DNA from: a virus
IMG/VR virus record: IMGVR_UViG_3300025674_000424
Location: 1-22,956 of that record
Reading direction: 5' to 3' (one strand)
DNA: 22,956 bases
Positions within the stretch are counted from its first letter, which is position 1, and each line of letters begins with the position of its first letter. The notes under the pieces were generated by a model, which did no database searches, had not been told where the DNA came from, and saw nothing but the letters and a program-made list of their open reading frames with translations. Positions 5,822 through 13,452 of this stretch are shown one piece after another. A program made the translations under genes and the position numbers.

Positions 5822-6435
5822 TGTTTGACACCATAAAGTTTAAAGTTTGAACCTGTTTGAATATTTCCACTTGATATTTTAATTCTAAAACCATCTACAA
5901 CACTTGCTTGTGGTAAAGCATTACCACCAAACTCTACATTTAAACTTCCCACAGTATCACTACTATTAGTGTGAAATGTCATAAAACTATATTTGCTACT
6001 GTTTCCAAAGTTATATCCATAAAAATATCCATTATCTGAATAAGCAGTAGCATTTCCATTATTACCTGTTAACCTCATAAAATCTGAACTTGTACTTTTT
6101 ACTTCAACAAATGATGCAGATGCTCTACATAACTGACTTGCATATTGGTAAACACTTGCAGTTTCTAACACCCCACTTTCATAAAGTTGTAGTTGTAGTT
6201 TTACATTATTAGTATCTTGCCCAACATTGTTAAAAGCTAAATAGTGTACATCATAAACATTTTCTTTTATATCAGTAAAATCTACAAAAGATACTGCACC
6301 ACTTGTAGTTTGTTCTTCAATAAGTTCTAATGAGCCACCCCAATGTCCATCTTTTTCTAATTGAAGTATTTCACTAGGTGTATATAAACCTGAATTCTTT
6401 TTTACATCATTTGGTTGTGTACCTAAGTAGGTCAT
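5818..6435 (-). CDS. Beta-rich tail-tip protein, type C with N-terminal extension (proximal copy)
   Basis: This 205-residue protein opens the six-gene paralogue run. Its N-terminus (YLGTQPNDVKKNSGLYTPSE, then LEKDGHWGGSLELIEEQT) is a recurring anchor-type segment of phage tail-fibre proteins. The rest is the shared beta domain: YDVHYLAFNNV, LQLYESG, SVYQYASQL, NSSKYSFMTFH, LPQASVVDGFRI and the ending FKLYGVKQ. AAAGGA six bases before the ATG is the best ribosome site of the run, so ribosomes probably load here and pass through B and A by coupling. It pairs with the type C copy at 4146-4775. Confidence 0.75.
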   Translation of the reverse strand: MTYLGTQPNDVKKNSGLYTPSEILQLEKDGHWGGSLELIEEQTTSGAVSFVDFTDIKENVYDVHYLAFNNVGQDTNNVKLQLQLYESGVLETASVYQYASQLCRASASFVEVKSTSSDFMRLTGNNGNATAYSDNGYFYGYNFGNSSKYSFMTFHTNSSDTVGSLNVEFGGNALPQASVVDGFRIKISSGNIQTGSNFKLYGVKQ

Positions 6436-6444
6436 AGTGATCCT

Positions 6445-6771
6445 TTAGGTTTGTCTTAAAAATGATACATTGTATTCTGCACTAGAAGCTGCAGAGCATA
6501 ATCCCTGTAATATATCTCCTGTTTCTAATGTTATCTTTGTAGTGATCTCAATGGTTGTACCAAAAGGTAGTGAAACATCATTAAGAATATGTGTCAAACT
6601 TCCACCTGACTTAGTCACACTTAGATCAATAGTGACATCAGAACTTGAGCCACTTACATTAGATACCAAAATGCCAATTACAGTTTCAGTAGTTGAACTA
6701 GGTACTGCATCAATAATATCTGCTGTTGATGTTCCTAGAACTCCTTGAACTGAATGTAGTGTATCTGCCAT
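6445..6771 (-). CDS. Small beta-rich virion protein
   Basis: This 108-residue protein has the pattern VIGILVSNVSGSSSDVTIDL, then LPFGTTIEIT and KITLETGDILQG, with a C-terminal FLRQT. This strand-rich layout (N-x-S/N-x3-V-x2-D and L-x-GD-x-L) is common in small structural proteins encoded in the tail regions of marine and actinobacterial phages. No membrane segment or catalytic motif is seen. AAAGGA precedes the ATG at normal spacing. Its place between the fibre-like protein and the six paralogues argues for a tail-tip or decoration role; the exact function is not known to me. Confidence 0.65.
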   Translation of the reverse strand: MADTLHSVQGVLGTSTADIIDAVPSSTTETVIGILVSNVSGSSSDVTIDLSVTKSGGSLTHILNDVSLPFGTTIEITTKITLETGDILQGLCSAASSAEYNVSFLRQT

Positions 6772-6783
6772 AACTTTCCTTTC

Positions 6784-7230
6784 TTAGCTTAATGCCAATA
6801 CTAAACCTAAGCTAACACCTGCTGATGCAAGATTAGCTATATCCTGTGCTGTTGTTTTTTTAATGTTATTTGAATCATCCACATCAGCAATCAAGATTTC
6901 ATCTCCTCCTGCAAGAGTAGCTGTAGACTCTGAATTTATATCTACATTAAGTGTTACTGTACCAGAAGTTCCTCCACCAGATAAGCCATTACCTGCTGTT
7001 ACTCCCTCAATATCTCCTGCTTCTGCCCCTATCCAAGCTGATCCATTCCATGCTTTTAGCTGATCAACTGATTTATCATAAAATATAGTTCCCTCAACCT
7101 TATTTGTTAGAGCTGCATTAGCTGCTGTTTCATCATCATAAATAAAAACTATTGAATCCTGAATGTCTTGAAACCTAGCTTCTGTTACTAGATCTCCTGT
7201 TGTCCAATCAAACCATGCACCTGCTGCCAT
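6784..7230 (-). CDS. Tail-fibre/tip protein with collagen-like-free repeat stem
   Basis: This 148-residue protein has an N-terminal domain (WFDWTTGDLVTEARFQDIQD) typical of phage tail-attachment regions, then EGTIFYDKS...LKAWNGSAWIGA, which resembles the short repeats of many phage fibres, then GNGLSGGGTSGTVTLNVDI and ADVDDSNNIKKTTAQDIANL, both recurrent in fibres of uncultured marine phages. It is much shorter than a full fibre, so it may be a stem or adaptor for the proteins encoded downstream. The ribosome site AAGGAGATATACATG matches the well-known T7 gene 10 site in 14-15 bases, indicating strong translation. Confidence 0.7.
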   Translation of the reverse strand: MAAGAWFDWTTGDLVTEARFQDIQDSIVFIYDDETAANAALTNKVEGTIFYDKSVDQLKAWNGSAWIGAEAGDIEGVTAGNGLSGGGTSGTVTLNVDINSESTATLAGGDEILIADVDDSNNIKKTTAQDIANLASAGVSLGLVLALS

Positions 7231-7250
7231 GTATATCTCCTTAATTCTTT

Positions 7251-8495
7251 CTAAGTATAACTGATGTTAGTATCAATTCCTAGTTTTGATACTCCTAGAA
7301 TCCAAGCACCTGTTTCAGCAGGAGATAACCCAATCTGCCAATTCCAAGTCTTGTTTCTAGCATCTACTGTGTGTTTTATTCTTTCAATAAACAGTTCATA
7401 GGTTTCTGTTGTAGAAGCTGTAGTGGTAACACTTGCCTCAACAAAGCTGCCTAAATCTAATCCTAGTGCTTTAGCCCACAAATTAACATTTTCTCTAGGA
7501 GCAAAAGACAAAGACTCAATTATTGTTTGTGGTATGTCATTAGCTACAGTTATCTGCTCTGCAATAGATAAAACATCTGAATCCTGTGTGTTTAAAGTAC
7601 CTGACTGTACTAAAACATTAGATCCAAACCTATCTACTGAGTCTGCACTTACTGCAATCTGTGTTGTTCCACCTGATCTAGTTCTCTGGACTGTATTAAT
7701 AATCTTTTCATCATCATAAGAAGTTTTTATATCAACATAGTTAAGCTCTCCTACACCTTGCCCAAAATTTGCTTCTGGTGTTGTTGTATTAGTTAATCTA
7801 TAGTTTCTATCTCTAAAAGTTGCATCTCCATTAGCAGCAATAAAGAATGTGCCATTCTCTGCTAGTTCTACAGCTCTAAGTGCAGCTAAAACACTATCTG
7901 TTTCTGGTTGTACCTGAACTTCTAGTTGTCCTGTAGATATTGCTTGATTTGTATAACCAAAGCTATCAAGTATGTTTTTAGCCCTTACAGAGCTTAATTC
8001 TTGTGCTTGTGTAAGTGTAAGCCTAGTGTTTGTACCTAGTTTAGAGATACCTAACTGCCATCCAAAGCCATTTAAAGTAGCATTGTTAAACAATTTAAAA
8101 GCATCTACACATTGTATTTTAGTTTCTGCATCAGATCCCTGTGCAGGATAGTTAACAGGAAAGCTCTCTACAAAGCCATGAAAAAGAGTATATGTAGAGC
8201 CACCATAAGCAGCTTTTATCCTTATTCTTTTTAATGGTTGTATTTTTGATCTGTTATTTACTGCATCATAATAATGAGTTGTCTGGTTAGGAGAAAACCT
8301 GTTATCTGAGTTATCTAAAACAACTGTAACTGATGCAGGGTTAAAATCTGAAAGGTTAGTTGCTCTACCTCTAGTAATACTAAATCTTCTTAAATAAGTA
8401 GAAACATCAGTAAAAGTTTGTGTGCTATCTAGTGGATTAGAGTCAAAAGCAATTTCTACTGTTAAATCAACATTAGAATCAAAAGGAACACTCAT
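7251..8495 (-). CDS. Minor tail protein (distal tail/baseplate hub-like)
   Basis: This 414-residue protein follows the tape measure, the usual position of distal-tail or hub proteins. The N-terminal part (VEIAFDSNPLD, FTDVSTYLRRFSITRGR, ASVTVVLDNSDNRFSP, then RIRIKAAYGG and LFHGFVESFPVNYP) is the hallmark of a minor tail protein family frequent in actinobacteriophages. Residues 120-350 contain a second domain (CVDAFKLFNNATL, SYDDEKIINTV). The C-terminus ends in ELFIERIKHTVD and WNWQIGLSP. The element LG(I/V)SKLGxxT occurs twice (about residues 148-156 and 400-408). Its ATG overlaps the tape-measure stop (TAATG). Expected role: link the tail tube to the tip proteins encoded downstream. Confidence 0.8.
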   Translation of the reverse strand: MSVPFDSNVDLTVEIAFDSNPLDSTQTFTDVSTYLRRFSITRGRATNLSDFNPASVTVVLDNSDNRFSPNQTTHYYDAVNNRSKIQPLKRIRIKAAYGGSTYTLFHGFVESFPVNYPAQGSDAETKIQCVDAFKLFNNATLNGFGWQLGISKLGTNTRLTLTQAQELSSVRAKNILDSFGYTNQAISTGQLEVQVQPETDSVLAALRAVELAENGTFFIAANGDATFRDRNYRLTNTTTPEANFGQGVGELNYVDIKTSYDDEKIINTVQRTRSGGTTQIAVSADSVDRFGSNVLVQSGTLNTQDSDVLSIAEQITVANDIPQTIIESLSFAPRENVNLWAKALGLDLGSFVEASVTTTASTTETYELFIERIKHTVDARNKTWNWQIGLSPAETGAWILGVSKLGIDTNISYT

Positions 8496-10600
8496 TATCT
8501 AATTGCATAACCTTTTCTGGCTTTTCTTTCCTCTGTAACTTGTAAGAAGTCCTCTGCATTATCAGCTAAATCAACAGTTACTTTAATTTCTTGTTCTGCA
8601 ACTGCTCTTGTTACTGCTCCAATATCTTCTCCTAAGAAACTAAAACTACCACCTGTATCTATTGTTGATGGAGCTTTCTGAAATAAGCCACCTCTTCCAG
8701 CTCCTGAACTAGGAATTAAATCTATAATTGGACTCTTATTTCTACCCTCAATCTTATCTATTTGTTCTTGTATATCTGCTGAGGGGATCATAAAATCTTC
8801 TGGTATTCCTGCCTCATCTAATTGTTCACTTATAATTACAGATAAAGGCTTATTATTAACTTTTTCTAATAAAGTAAGGTATTCACTATAGATATCATTA
8901 AAAATACTTGAATAACTAACTCCTAAACTCTCTGCTAAAGCCTCTAAAGTTTCTTTAAAATCATCTGCACTAAATAAATCTGTAACTTCTTGTAATTCAT
9001 TAATAGCATCTATTTGCTCTTGAATAGCAGAATTGCTTTCATCTACTGCACTTTCCATTTCAGACTCAACCTCAGCTAAATTCTTTTTAGCATCTCTTAA
9101 CTCTTCTGATTCTCTAGTAAGTTCAAATTCAACATCTTTTAACCTTTCTTGAGCTAGAGCAAGTTCTTCTGTTACATCTTTTCCCTGTTGTTGAAAGAAT
9201 ATTAACTCTGCTATTTCTTGTTGAAGTTGTTTTTTCTGTAAAGCCTCTTCTGCTGTAGATAGAGCTTCTTTTCTTTGTGCCTCTGCAACAGCATTGGTAG
9301 CCTCTTCAAGTTCATTATCTTGTTCTACAGTTTCTCCACTTTCTTTATTAATAATTCCATAAATTTTAGCTATTCTGTCCAAAGTAGGTAATAAATCTTT
9401 TTTAAAAGATTCTCCAAGTTTTTTGTTTTGAGGTATTAAGTTTCTGACAATAAATCTATTCTTTTCTATAGACTTATTAATTATTGATTGTGTAGAAGCA
9501 TAGTTAGATAATTGCTTAACAAGTTCTGCTGTTTCTTCCTTATCAGCTCTTCTTTCTCTACCTAAACCTCTTAAACCAAGTGTGCCATCTGTATATATTC
9601 TGTTTGTTTCTCTTAATTCTTTATTAAACTCTTCATAGTCATCTGGTCTAAAGAAATCCATAAAACCATCAAAAGAATCTTTCCCTCTTTCAAAAGCCTC
9701 AACTGTTCCTTGTATTGTTAATCCTAAATTTCCAAACTTTGTAATTAAATCAGGTGTTGCAGTTTCTCTTAGTGAATTAAACACACCTAATAAATCAGCT
9801 GCAGCAGGTAGTAATTCTTCTCCTATTTCCTCTTGTAATTCTGTAGTAGCAGATCTAGCTATTAACATCTGAGCAGCAAACCCAGAAGCCTCTCTAGCTG
9901 CATTACCTTGCTGTACAGAGGATCTTTCAAATATAAGAGCAGTTGTAGCTAATGCCTTTTCTTGTCTAGTTAAAGCATCTGCACTATCTTTACCTGTTTG
10001 TTCAAAAGCCTTAGTTTGTACCTCAGCTTCTGTTATAGCTATACCATAAGTTTTTAGAGCTTCTCTCTCCCCTACTAAAGCTGATCTAAAAGCCTGTAGA
10101 ACAGGAGCTGCACCTGCTGTGATGTTGTTAAATGATGCTATATCTCCTGCTAAATCAAATAGTTCTGATGATAAGTCTGCTGACTCTTCTTGTGTGAAAC
10201 CTATACCTTGAGCAACTGAGCCAAAGACTGAGATAAGTTGTTGTGCTTCTGATGATGTTAAACCAAACAAATTAGCATTTTTACTTAATTGTTGGTTGAG
10301 CTTTTCAGAGGCATTACCAAAAGTAGTTCCAAAAGCTCCTGCAGCTTCTTGTGCTGATGATGCAGCTTGAATTGCAGAAATTGAAAAATCTCCTAATGCT
10401 TTAACTGCTAATAATGATGAGCCTACAATAGCTGTTTTACTAAGTCCAGACATACCTGCAGCAAACTTAGCATTTTCTTTAGTACCTTTATCAACTTGCT
10501 TCTGAGTATTCTTTATCTTTTTAGATGTACTATCTAAAGCTCTTCCAACTTTATCTGCACCAATTAACTTGATGAACATTTCTAAAGTTGTTCTTGCCAT
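8495..10600 (-). CDS. Tail tape measure protein
   Basis: This 701-residue protein fits the tape-measure role by position (after the chaperone pair, before the minor tail protein), by being the longest tail gene, and by sequence. It has an N-terminal segment with a coiled start, a hydrophobic patch at about 52-80, and the TMP core with GAFGTTFGNASEKLNQ, FGLTSSEAQQLISVFG and RQEKALATTALIFERS. A long charged coiled coil spans about 425-545 (rich in Glu, Ala, Gln), followed by a Gly-rich end. At about 0.15 nm per residue the tail would be near 105 nm, an estimate from the general TMP rule. No peptidase domain is visible. GAGGAG stands eight bases before the ATG. Confidence 0.9.
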   Translation of the reverse strand: MARTTLEMFIKLIGADKVGRALDSTSKKIKNTQKQVDKGTKENAKFAAGMSGLSKTAIVGSSLLAVKALGDFSISAIQAASSAQEAAGAFGTTFGNASEKLNQQLSKNANLFGLTSSEAQQLISVFGSVAQGIGFTQEESADLSSELFDLAGDIASFNNITAGAAPVLQAFRSALVGEREALKTYGIAITEAEVQTKAFEQTGKDSADALTRQEKALATTALIFERSSVQQGNAAREASGFAAQMLIARSATTELQEEIGEELLPAAADLLGVFNSLRETATPDLITKFGNLGLTIQGTVEAFERGKDSFDGFMDFFRPDDYEEFNKELRETNRIYTDGTLGLRGLGRERRADKEETAELVKQLSNYASTQSIINKSIEKNRFIVRNLIPQNKKLGESFKKDLLPTLDRIAKIYGIINKESGETVEQDNELEEATNAVAEAQRKEALSTAEEALQKKQLQQEIAELIFFQQQGKDVTEELALAQERLKDVEFELTRESEELRDAKKNLAEVESEMESAVDESNSAIQEQIDAINELQEVTDLFSADDFKETLEALAESLGVSYSSIFNDIYSEYLTLLEKVNNKPLSVIISEQLDEAGIPEDFMIPSADIQEQIDKIEGRNKSPIIDLIPSSGAGRGGLFQKAPSTIDTGGSFSFLGEDIGAVTRAVAEQEIKVTVDLADNAEDFLQVTEERKARKGYAIR

Positions 10601-10604
10601 CTTT

Positions 10605-11133
10605 TTATCTCCTCAATTTAGATTTTGCTCTGGCTTCTGTCATAGCCTTATGCTCTTTTTTATTCTTATCTATGTAGTATAACTTCCAAGACTCAAATTC
10701 TTCAACACTCATACTTTTTCTAAGAGTATCAACAGTCATGCCTAAGTCCATAGCTAATCTAAATTCAAAAGCTAGTTCTGTATTATTCTGGAAACTGATC
10801 AGCTATATTAGCCTGATCCTCCTTAGTCCAAGCCATGCACCTGTAAATCCCTACTAGGACTGTATCAACTATTGTTGGTGTTGCTTTAGAGTAAAACTCT
10901 TCTACTTGATCTAATGTATTAAATTCAGGATCTTTTAATCCTTTTAGCAGTAGATGCTTTTCAAAGAGTACCTCATCTCTGACACCATCAACCTCTGATA
11001 ATTTATTAATCTCAACTGCATCAGCTTTAGTTAAGCCTGTAACAATGACTGTTGCATCCCATTGTGAAATCTCTATTTCTTTAGTAGGAAGTGCAGGAGC
11101 ATTAGATATATCATCTAGTTTAAGCCTCTTCAT
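10605..11133 (-). CDS. Tail assembly chaperone long form (G-T type, +1 frameshift)
   Basis: The frame +1 to the 116-residue chaperone is open from 10802 to 10605. It encodes a typical T-type extension: NNTELAFEFRLAMDLGMTVD, then LRKSMSVEEFESWKLYYIDK and a basic end. The FRLAMDLGMTVxxLxxxMSxxEFxxW pattern matches the extension made by programmed frameshifting in long-tailed phages. Shifting +1 on TTT (TTT_C, 10794-10791) fuses 114 residues of the short form to 61 new ones, giving about 175 residues. No start with a ribosome site serves the extension alone, although an in-frame ATG lies inside it. The long form would hold the tape measure while tube subunits assemble. The coordinate span is one base longer than a whole codon count because of the shift. 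Confidence 0.75.
10783..11133 (-). CDS. Tail assembly chaperone short form (G type)
   Basis: This 116-residue acidic protein lies between the tail tube genes and the tape measure, the fixed place of the G-type chaperone. It contains WDATVIVTGLTKADAVEINK and ends IYRCMAWTKEDQANIADQFPE, with the stop TAA seven bases after the frameshift site. In lambda-like phages the short form is made in excess and coats the tape measure before the tube forms. AGAGGT precedes the ATG. AAGGAGG occurs within the coding sequence about 23 bases before the shift site, too far to act as the usual stimulatory Shine-Dalgarno. Confidence 0.8.
   Translation of the reverse strand: MKRLKLDDISNAPALPTKEIEISQWDATVIVTGLTKADAVEINKLSEVDGVRDEVLFEKHLLLKGLKDPEFNTLDQVEEFYSKATPTIVDTVLVGIYRCMAWTKEDQANIADQFPE
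10791..10794 (-). promoter_or_regulatory. Putative +1 ribosomal frameshift site TTT_C
   Basis: On the minus strand the short-form frame reads CAG TTT CCA GAA TAA. Moving one base forward at TTT lets the same tRNA-Phe pair with TTC and the next codon becomes CAG. The window in which the shift can occur is narrow: the +1 frame is closed by TAG at 10805-10803 and the zero frame by TAA at 10785-10783. UUU_C is the shift codon in the +1 PA-X frameshift of influenza A. A -2 shift would reach the same frame, but no repeat supports it, and the -1 frame closes quickly. Confidence 0.55.
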
Positions 11134-11171
11134 GATAACCTCTTTCTGTTGTGAATTACTTAATGTTTATT

Positions 11172-11579
11172 TTAAGCAGTTCCCTCAGTTACATCTCCAG
11201 AAACTTGAAAAGCAGCTGTAAAAGTAACAGCTCCACCTATATCAGGTGTTCTATCATAAGAAGTCATTATTGCTTCCCCTGATGCTTTAGGATTTCCTCC
11301 TGTAGTTCCAATTGGATAGAACTCAAAAGATCCCTCTGCTCCAAGTATTCCAGATAAGTAACCATCAACAGTTGCATCAAAAGAGCCTGAGATTGTTAAA
11401 GTTGCATCCTTTAGTCCTGCTACATAAGCTTTAGAACTATTTGTGAATGCTGAAACCTCAGCTACATCAGCAGTTCTTGAAATAGAAACATCAGTAAGAA
11501 CATCAGAGATATCTCTTAAAGTTCCACCAGAATCATCAATCTTGAATGCTGCATTCTTTCCATGTGTAAATGTTGGCAT
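11172..11579 (-). CDS. Tail tube protein 2 (short paralogue)
   Basis: This 135-residue protein begins MPTFTHGKNAAFKIDD and continues with TDVSISRTADVAEVSAFTNS, YVAGLKDATLTISGSF and FYPIGTTGGNP, ending TFTAAFQVSGDV. This is the tail tube/major tail protein pattern, nearly collinear with residues 1-130 of its larger neighbour (11599-12309), including the NP and SYDR motifs. It lacks the neighbour's C-terminal domain. GAGGAG precedes the ATG, so it should be translated well. Which of the two forms the bulk of the tube is unknown; in several phages a tube protein with an added domain is mixed with a bare form. Confidence 0.8.
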   Translation of the reverse strand: MPTFTHGKNAAFKIDDSGGTLRDISDVLTDVSISRTADVAEVSAFTNSSKAYVAGLKDATLTISGSFDATVDGYLSGILGAEGSFEFYPIGTTGGNPKASGEAIMTSYDRTPDIGGAVTFTAAFQVSGDVTEGTA

Positions 11580-11598
11580 TTATCTTTCTCCTCTATAT

Positions 11599-12309
11599 TT
11601 ATTTCTGAGCAAAACTAACTGCTGCTGTTATGCTACCTGATCCACCAAAAGTTAGAACAGCTCTTGCATATCTTGCAGGATTAGTATCACTTGTTATTAA
11701 TTCTGATGTTGTACCTGTTGCCTGAGTAAAAGTTATATAATCAGAAAAAGTTACATTATCAGCACTTGTTTGTATTTTAACATCTAATGTTAAAGATCCA
11801 CTACTTACAGTACAATGAAGCACTCCTGCACCACCATTAGTACCTGCTGCTCCATAATCAACTCCTGTTTCATTAGATGAACTTGTTATAGCAGTTGGAG
11901 CAAGTAAGCTCTTTCCATTGTGTGCATCTCCATCAAATTGAAATGCTACAGCTACTGCAACTACTGAGCCAATGTCTGCTGATCTATCATAAGAAGTTTC
12001 AATGACATTACCAAACTCAGTTGGATTTCCTCTTGTATGCCCAATAGGAGCAATAGTAAAAGCACTACCTGAACTACCTAATTGGGATAAAAACTCTGCA
12101 TCTGCATCTGGACTTGAACTCTCAAAATAACCTGAAAGAGTAGCTGTTCCATCTTTTAATCCAGAAACATAAGTTTTAGAACTTGCTGTAAATGTTGAAG
12201 TTTCAGCTACATCTGCTGTTAAAGATACACTTGCATCAGTTAAAGTTGTAGATAGATTTGTATTATCTAATAGTACAACAGCATTTTTACCATGATTAAA
12301 TGTAGGCAT
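11599..12309 (-). CDS. Tail tube protein 1 with C-terminal beta domain
   Basis: This 236-residue protein has a tube domain (residues 1-132: MPTFNHGKNAVVLLDN, DVAETSTFTASSKTYVSGLKDG, IAPIGHTRGNPTE, TSYDRSADIG) that is clearly paralogous to the downstream gene. A separate domain follows (about 133-236: TGVDYGAAGTNGGAGVLHCT, DVKIQTSADNVTFSDY, ARYARAVLTFGGSG, SFAQK). The second domain resembles beta-sandwich domains attached to tail or decoration proteins of actinobacterial and marine phages and should project from the tube. The ATG overlaps the upstream stop (TAATG). Confidence 0.8.
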   Translation of the reverse strand: MPTFNHGKNAVVLLDNTNLSTTLTDASVSLTADVAETSTFTASSKTYVSGLKDGTATLSGYFESSSPDADAEFLSQLGSSGSAFTIAPIGHTRGNPTEFGNVIETSYDRSADIGSVVAVAVAFQFDGDAHNGKSLLAPTAITSSSNETGVDYGAAGTNGGAGVLHCTVSSGSLTLDVKIQTSADNVTFSDYITFTQATGTTSELITSDTNPARYARAVLTFGGSGSITAAVSFAQK

Positions 12310-12479
12310 TATTCCTCTTCCTCTTTAGCCATTTTACTATCAAATTTTACTGCAGCTTTATTCTTTATCAAACTTTTAGCAATCTTGTCTGGTACATCAC
12401 AGATTTCTCCTGCTTCACACCTTATTTCACTACCATCTTTATCTGGATAGTTACTTCCAATTAATATTTTTATTTTCAT
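12309..12479 (-). CDS. Small head-tail region protein, 56 residues
   Basis: This ORF exactly fills the gap between the tail terminator and the first tube gene, with TAATG overlaps at both ends. The product reads MKIKILIGSNYPDKDGSEIR, then CEAGEICDVPDKIAKSLIKN, then KAAVKFDSKMAKEEEE. Its pattern (MK-h-K-h-L, G, basic turn, G-x-h-x-x-V-P-x-x-x-A-x-x-L-I-x-x-x-A-A) is a known compact beta/helix protein encoded beside head-tail genes of many phages, of unknown function. It may be a minor connector or assembly factor. The acidic tail overlaps the ribosome site of the tube gene. Confidence 0.75.
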   Translation of the reverse strand: MKIKILIGSNYPDKDGSEIRCEAGEICDVPDKIAKSLIKNKAAVKFDSKMAKEEEE

Positions 12480-12889
12480 TATGCTATTACCTCTATATTG
12501 AATGTTACACCAAGAAAGCTAGTTCCCTGTGTTACTTCATACTCTCCATAATCTGTTGCACTTATAACTCTAACAGACATAGCAGCACCTCCCAAAGTTG
12601 GATCACTCTCAATAGCTGCTTTAACTGAGGTTGCCCCAGATGAGGCTAAATAAGCATCTACACCATCTTGTGCAGTCTGAGCATCTACTCTTGATATATA
12701 CACCACTATAGGTATCTCATAGGTATCTGAGCCTCTAGCCATTGTTGAATCATAGTTTAAACTATTTAATGGAGCTACTAATGCTATAGGTGGCTCAATC
12801 CAGTCTGGAACATACTCATAAGCAGTTAATCCAGATATTGTTTCTAAATTTGTTTTTAAACCATCTCTTATTGCTGTTAAAGCAGCCAT
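12479..12889 (-). CDS. Tail terminator / tail completion protein
   Basis: This 136-residue protein reads LTAIRDGLKTNLETISGL, then YEYVPDWIEPPIALVAP, DTYEIPIVVYISRVDAQTAQDG and DAYLASSGATSVKAAIESD. This is the family of tail terminators I associate with actinobacteriophages: a short protein that caps the tail tube and joins it to the head connector. It lies between the gp10-like gene and the tube genes, the expected place. Its ATG overlaps the preceding stop (TAATG). Confidence comes from length, motif order and position together. Confidence 0.8.
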   Translation of the reverse strand: MAALTAIRDGLKTNLETISGLTAYEYVPDWIEPPIALVAPLNSLNYDSTMARGSDTYEIPIVVYISRVDAQTAQDGVDAYLASSGATSVKAAIESDPTLGGAAMSVRVISATDYGEYEVTQGTSFLGVTFNIEVIA

Positions 12890-13452
12890 TACTTAACACT
12901 CCTAGCTATATCTCTTGCTATAGATTCTAGCATATCTTCTGCACCTGCTTTTATTTCTTTCTGCTTCTCATAAACAACACCACCAATAAAAGGCTTCATC
13001 TTCAAACCTCTCTTAGATATGGCTCTAGCAACTAAGAATGGATTTAGTTTAGGTGTACCTCTCTTAGCCCACTTAGCAAGACTAGATCCCTCTTTATAAG
13101 GTGGAAAAAAAGGCTTTGTTCTCTTTACTGGACTAAATCCCCTATAAATTGGTTTACCATGTATAAAAGGGGCTGTGGGGCTACTAGAAGCTAATTTAAA
13201 GCCCTCAGACATCCTTAGCCTGTTAGTGTTACCTAATTTAGCAGTAAACACACTTCTCCTAGTGTTACCTGTGTTTTTATTGCCTCTACCTGCTTGTGAT
13301 CTAGGAGATGGCTGATTTTCTAAAGCATTAAGAGAATCCTCTTTAAGTTCTAGTGCAAGTTTGTTAAAGAAATCATTACTTCTTTTATTCCAAATAGATT
13401 GTGAATTGATTGCTCTAGATAAGTCTAAAGCTCCATTTAAAGTTAGTTTCAT
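12889..13452 (-). CDS. HK97 gp10-like head-tail joining protein
   Basis: This 187-residue basic protein has many Arg/Lys residues and the segment HGKPIYRGFSPVKRTKPFFP, followed by SLAKWAKR and NPFLVARAISKRGLKMKPFI. It ends with AGAEDMLESIARDIARSVK. The NPFLVARAISKRGxKxxPFI motif is typical of HK97 gp10-like/neck proteins, which join the connector to the tail terminator. It overlaps the upstream connector gene by four bases and ends in a TAATG junction with the terminator gene, so the head-completion genes are coupled in order. Confidence 0.75.
   Translation of the reverse strand: MKLTLNGALDLSRAINSQSIWNKRSNDFFNKLALELKEDSLNALENQPSPRSQAGRGNKNTGNTRRSVFTAKLGNTNRLRMSEGFKLASSSPTAPFIHGKPIYRGFSPVKRTKPFFPPYKEGSSLAKWAKRGTPKLNPFLVARAISKRGLKMKPFIGGVVYEKQKEIKAGAEDMLESIARDIARSVK

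Larger units (their letters stand above)
3107..6435 (-). repeat. Tandem duplication of a three-gene tail-tip module (C'B'A'-CBA)
   Basis: Six consecutive genes encode proteins of one fold family. Their order in transcription is type C, B, A, then C, B, A again. Type C has an N-terminal extension of about 40 residues (KNSGLY/NKGIFNP... then LELIE.QT), type A starts MAG.LI and type B starts with L..I. All share a run such as SNYDRA, a central N-x-SS-x-Y-x-F motif and a C-terminal LYG-x-K-like ending. Same-type copies resemble each other more than neighbours of another type, so the simplest history is duplication of a complete three-gene block. The copies are diverged, so the event is old. Confidence 0.8.

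Noticed and set aside
3107-6435. Diversity-generating retroelement acting on the tail-tip paralogues
   Set aside because: No reverse transcriptase and no template repeat with adenine-specific differences are visible in the window; the copies differ along their whole length.
7231-7245. Ribosome site matching the T7 gene 10/pET site, as a sign of vector contamination
   Set aside because: The match is only about 15 bases and sits in a normal phage operon in the right place; an optimal Shine-Dalgarno with AT-rich spacer explains it.
10600-10802. Independent gene for the T-type segment
   Set aside because: Its in-frame ATG has no ribosome site and would drop part of the conserved region; the position and sequence fit a frameshift extension better.
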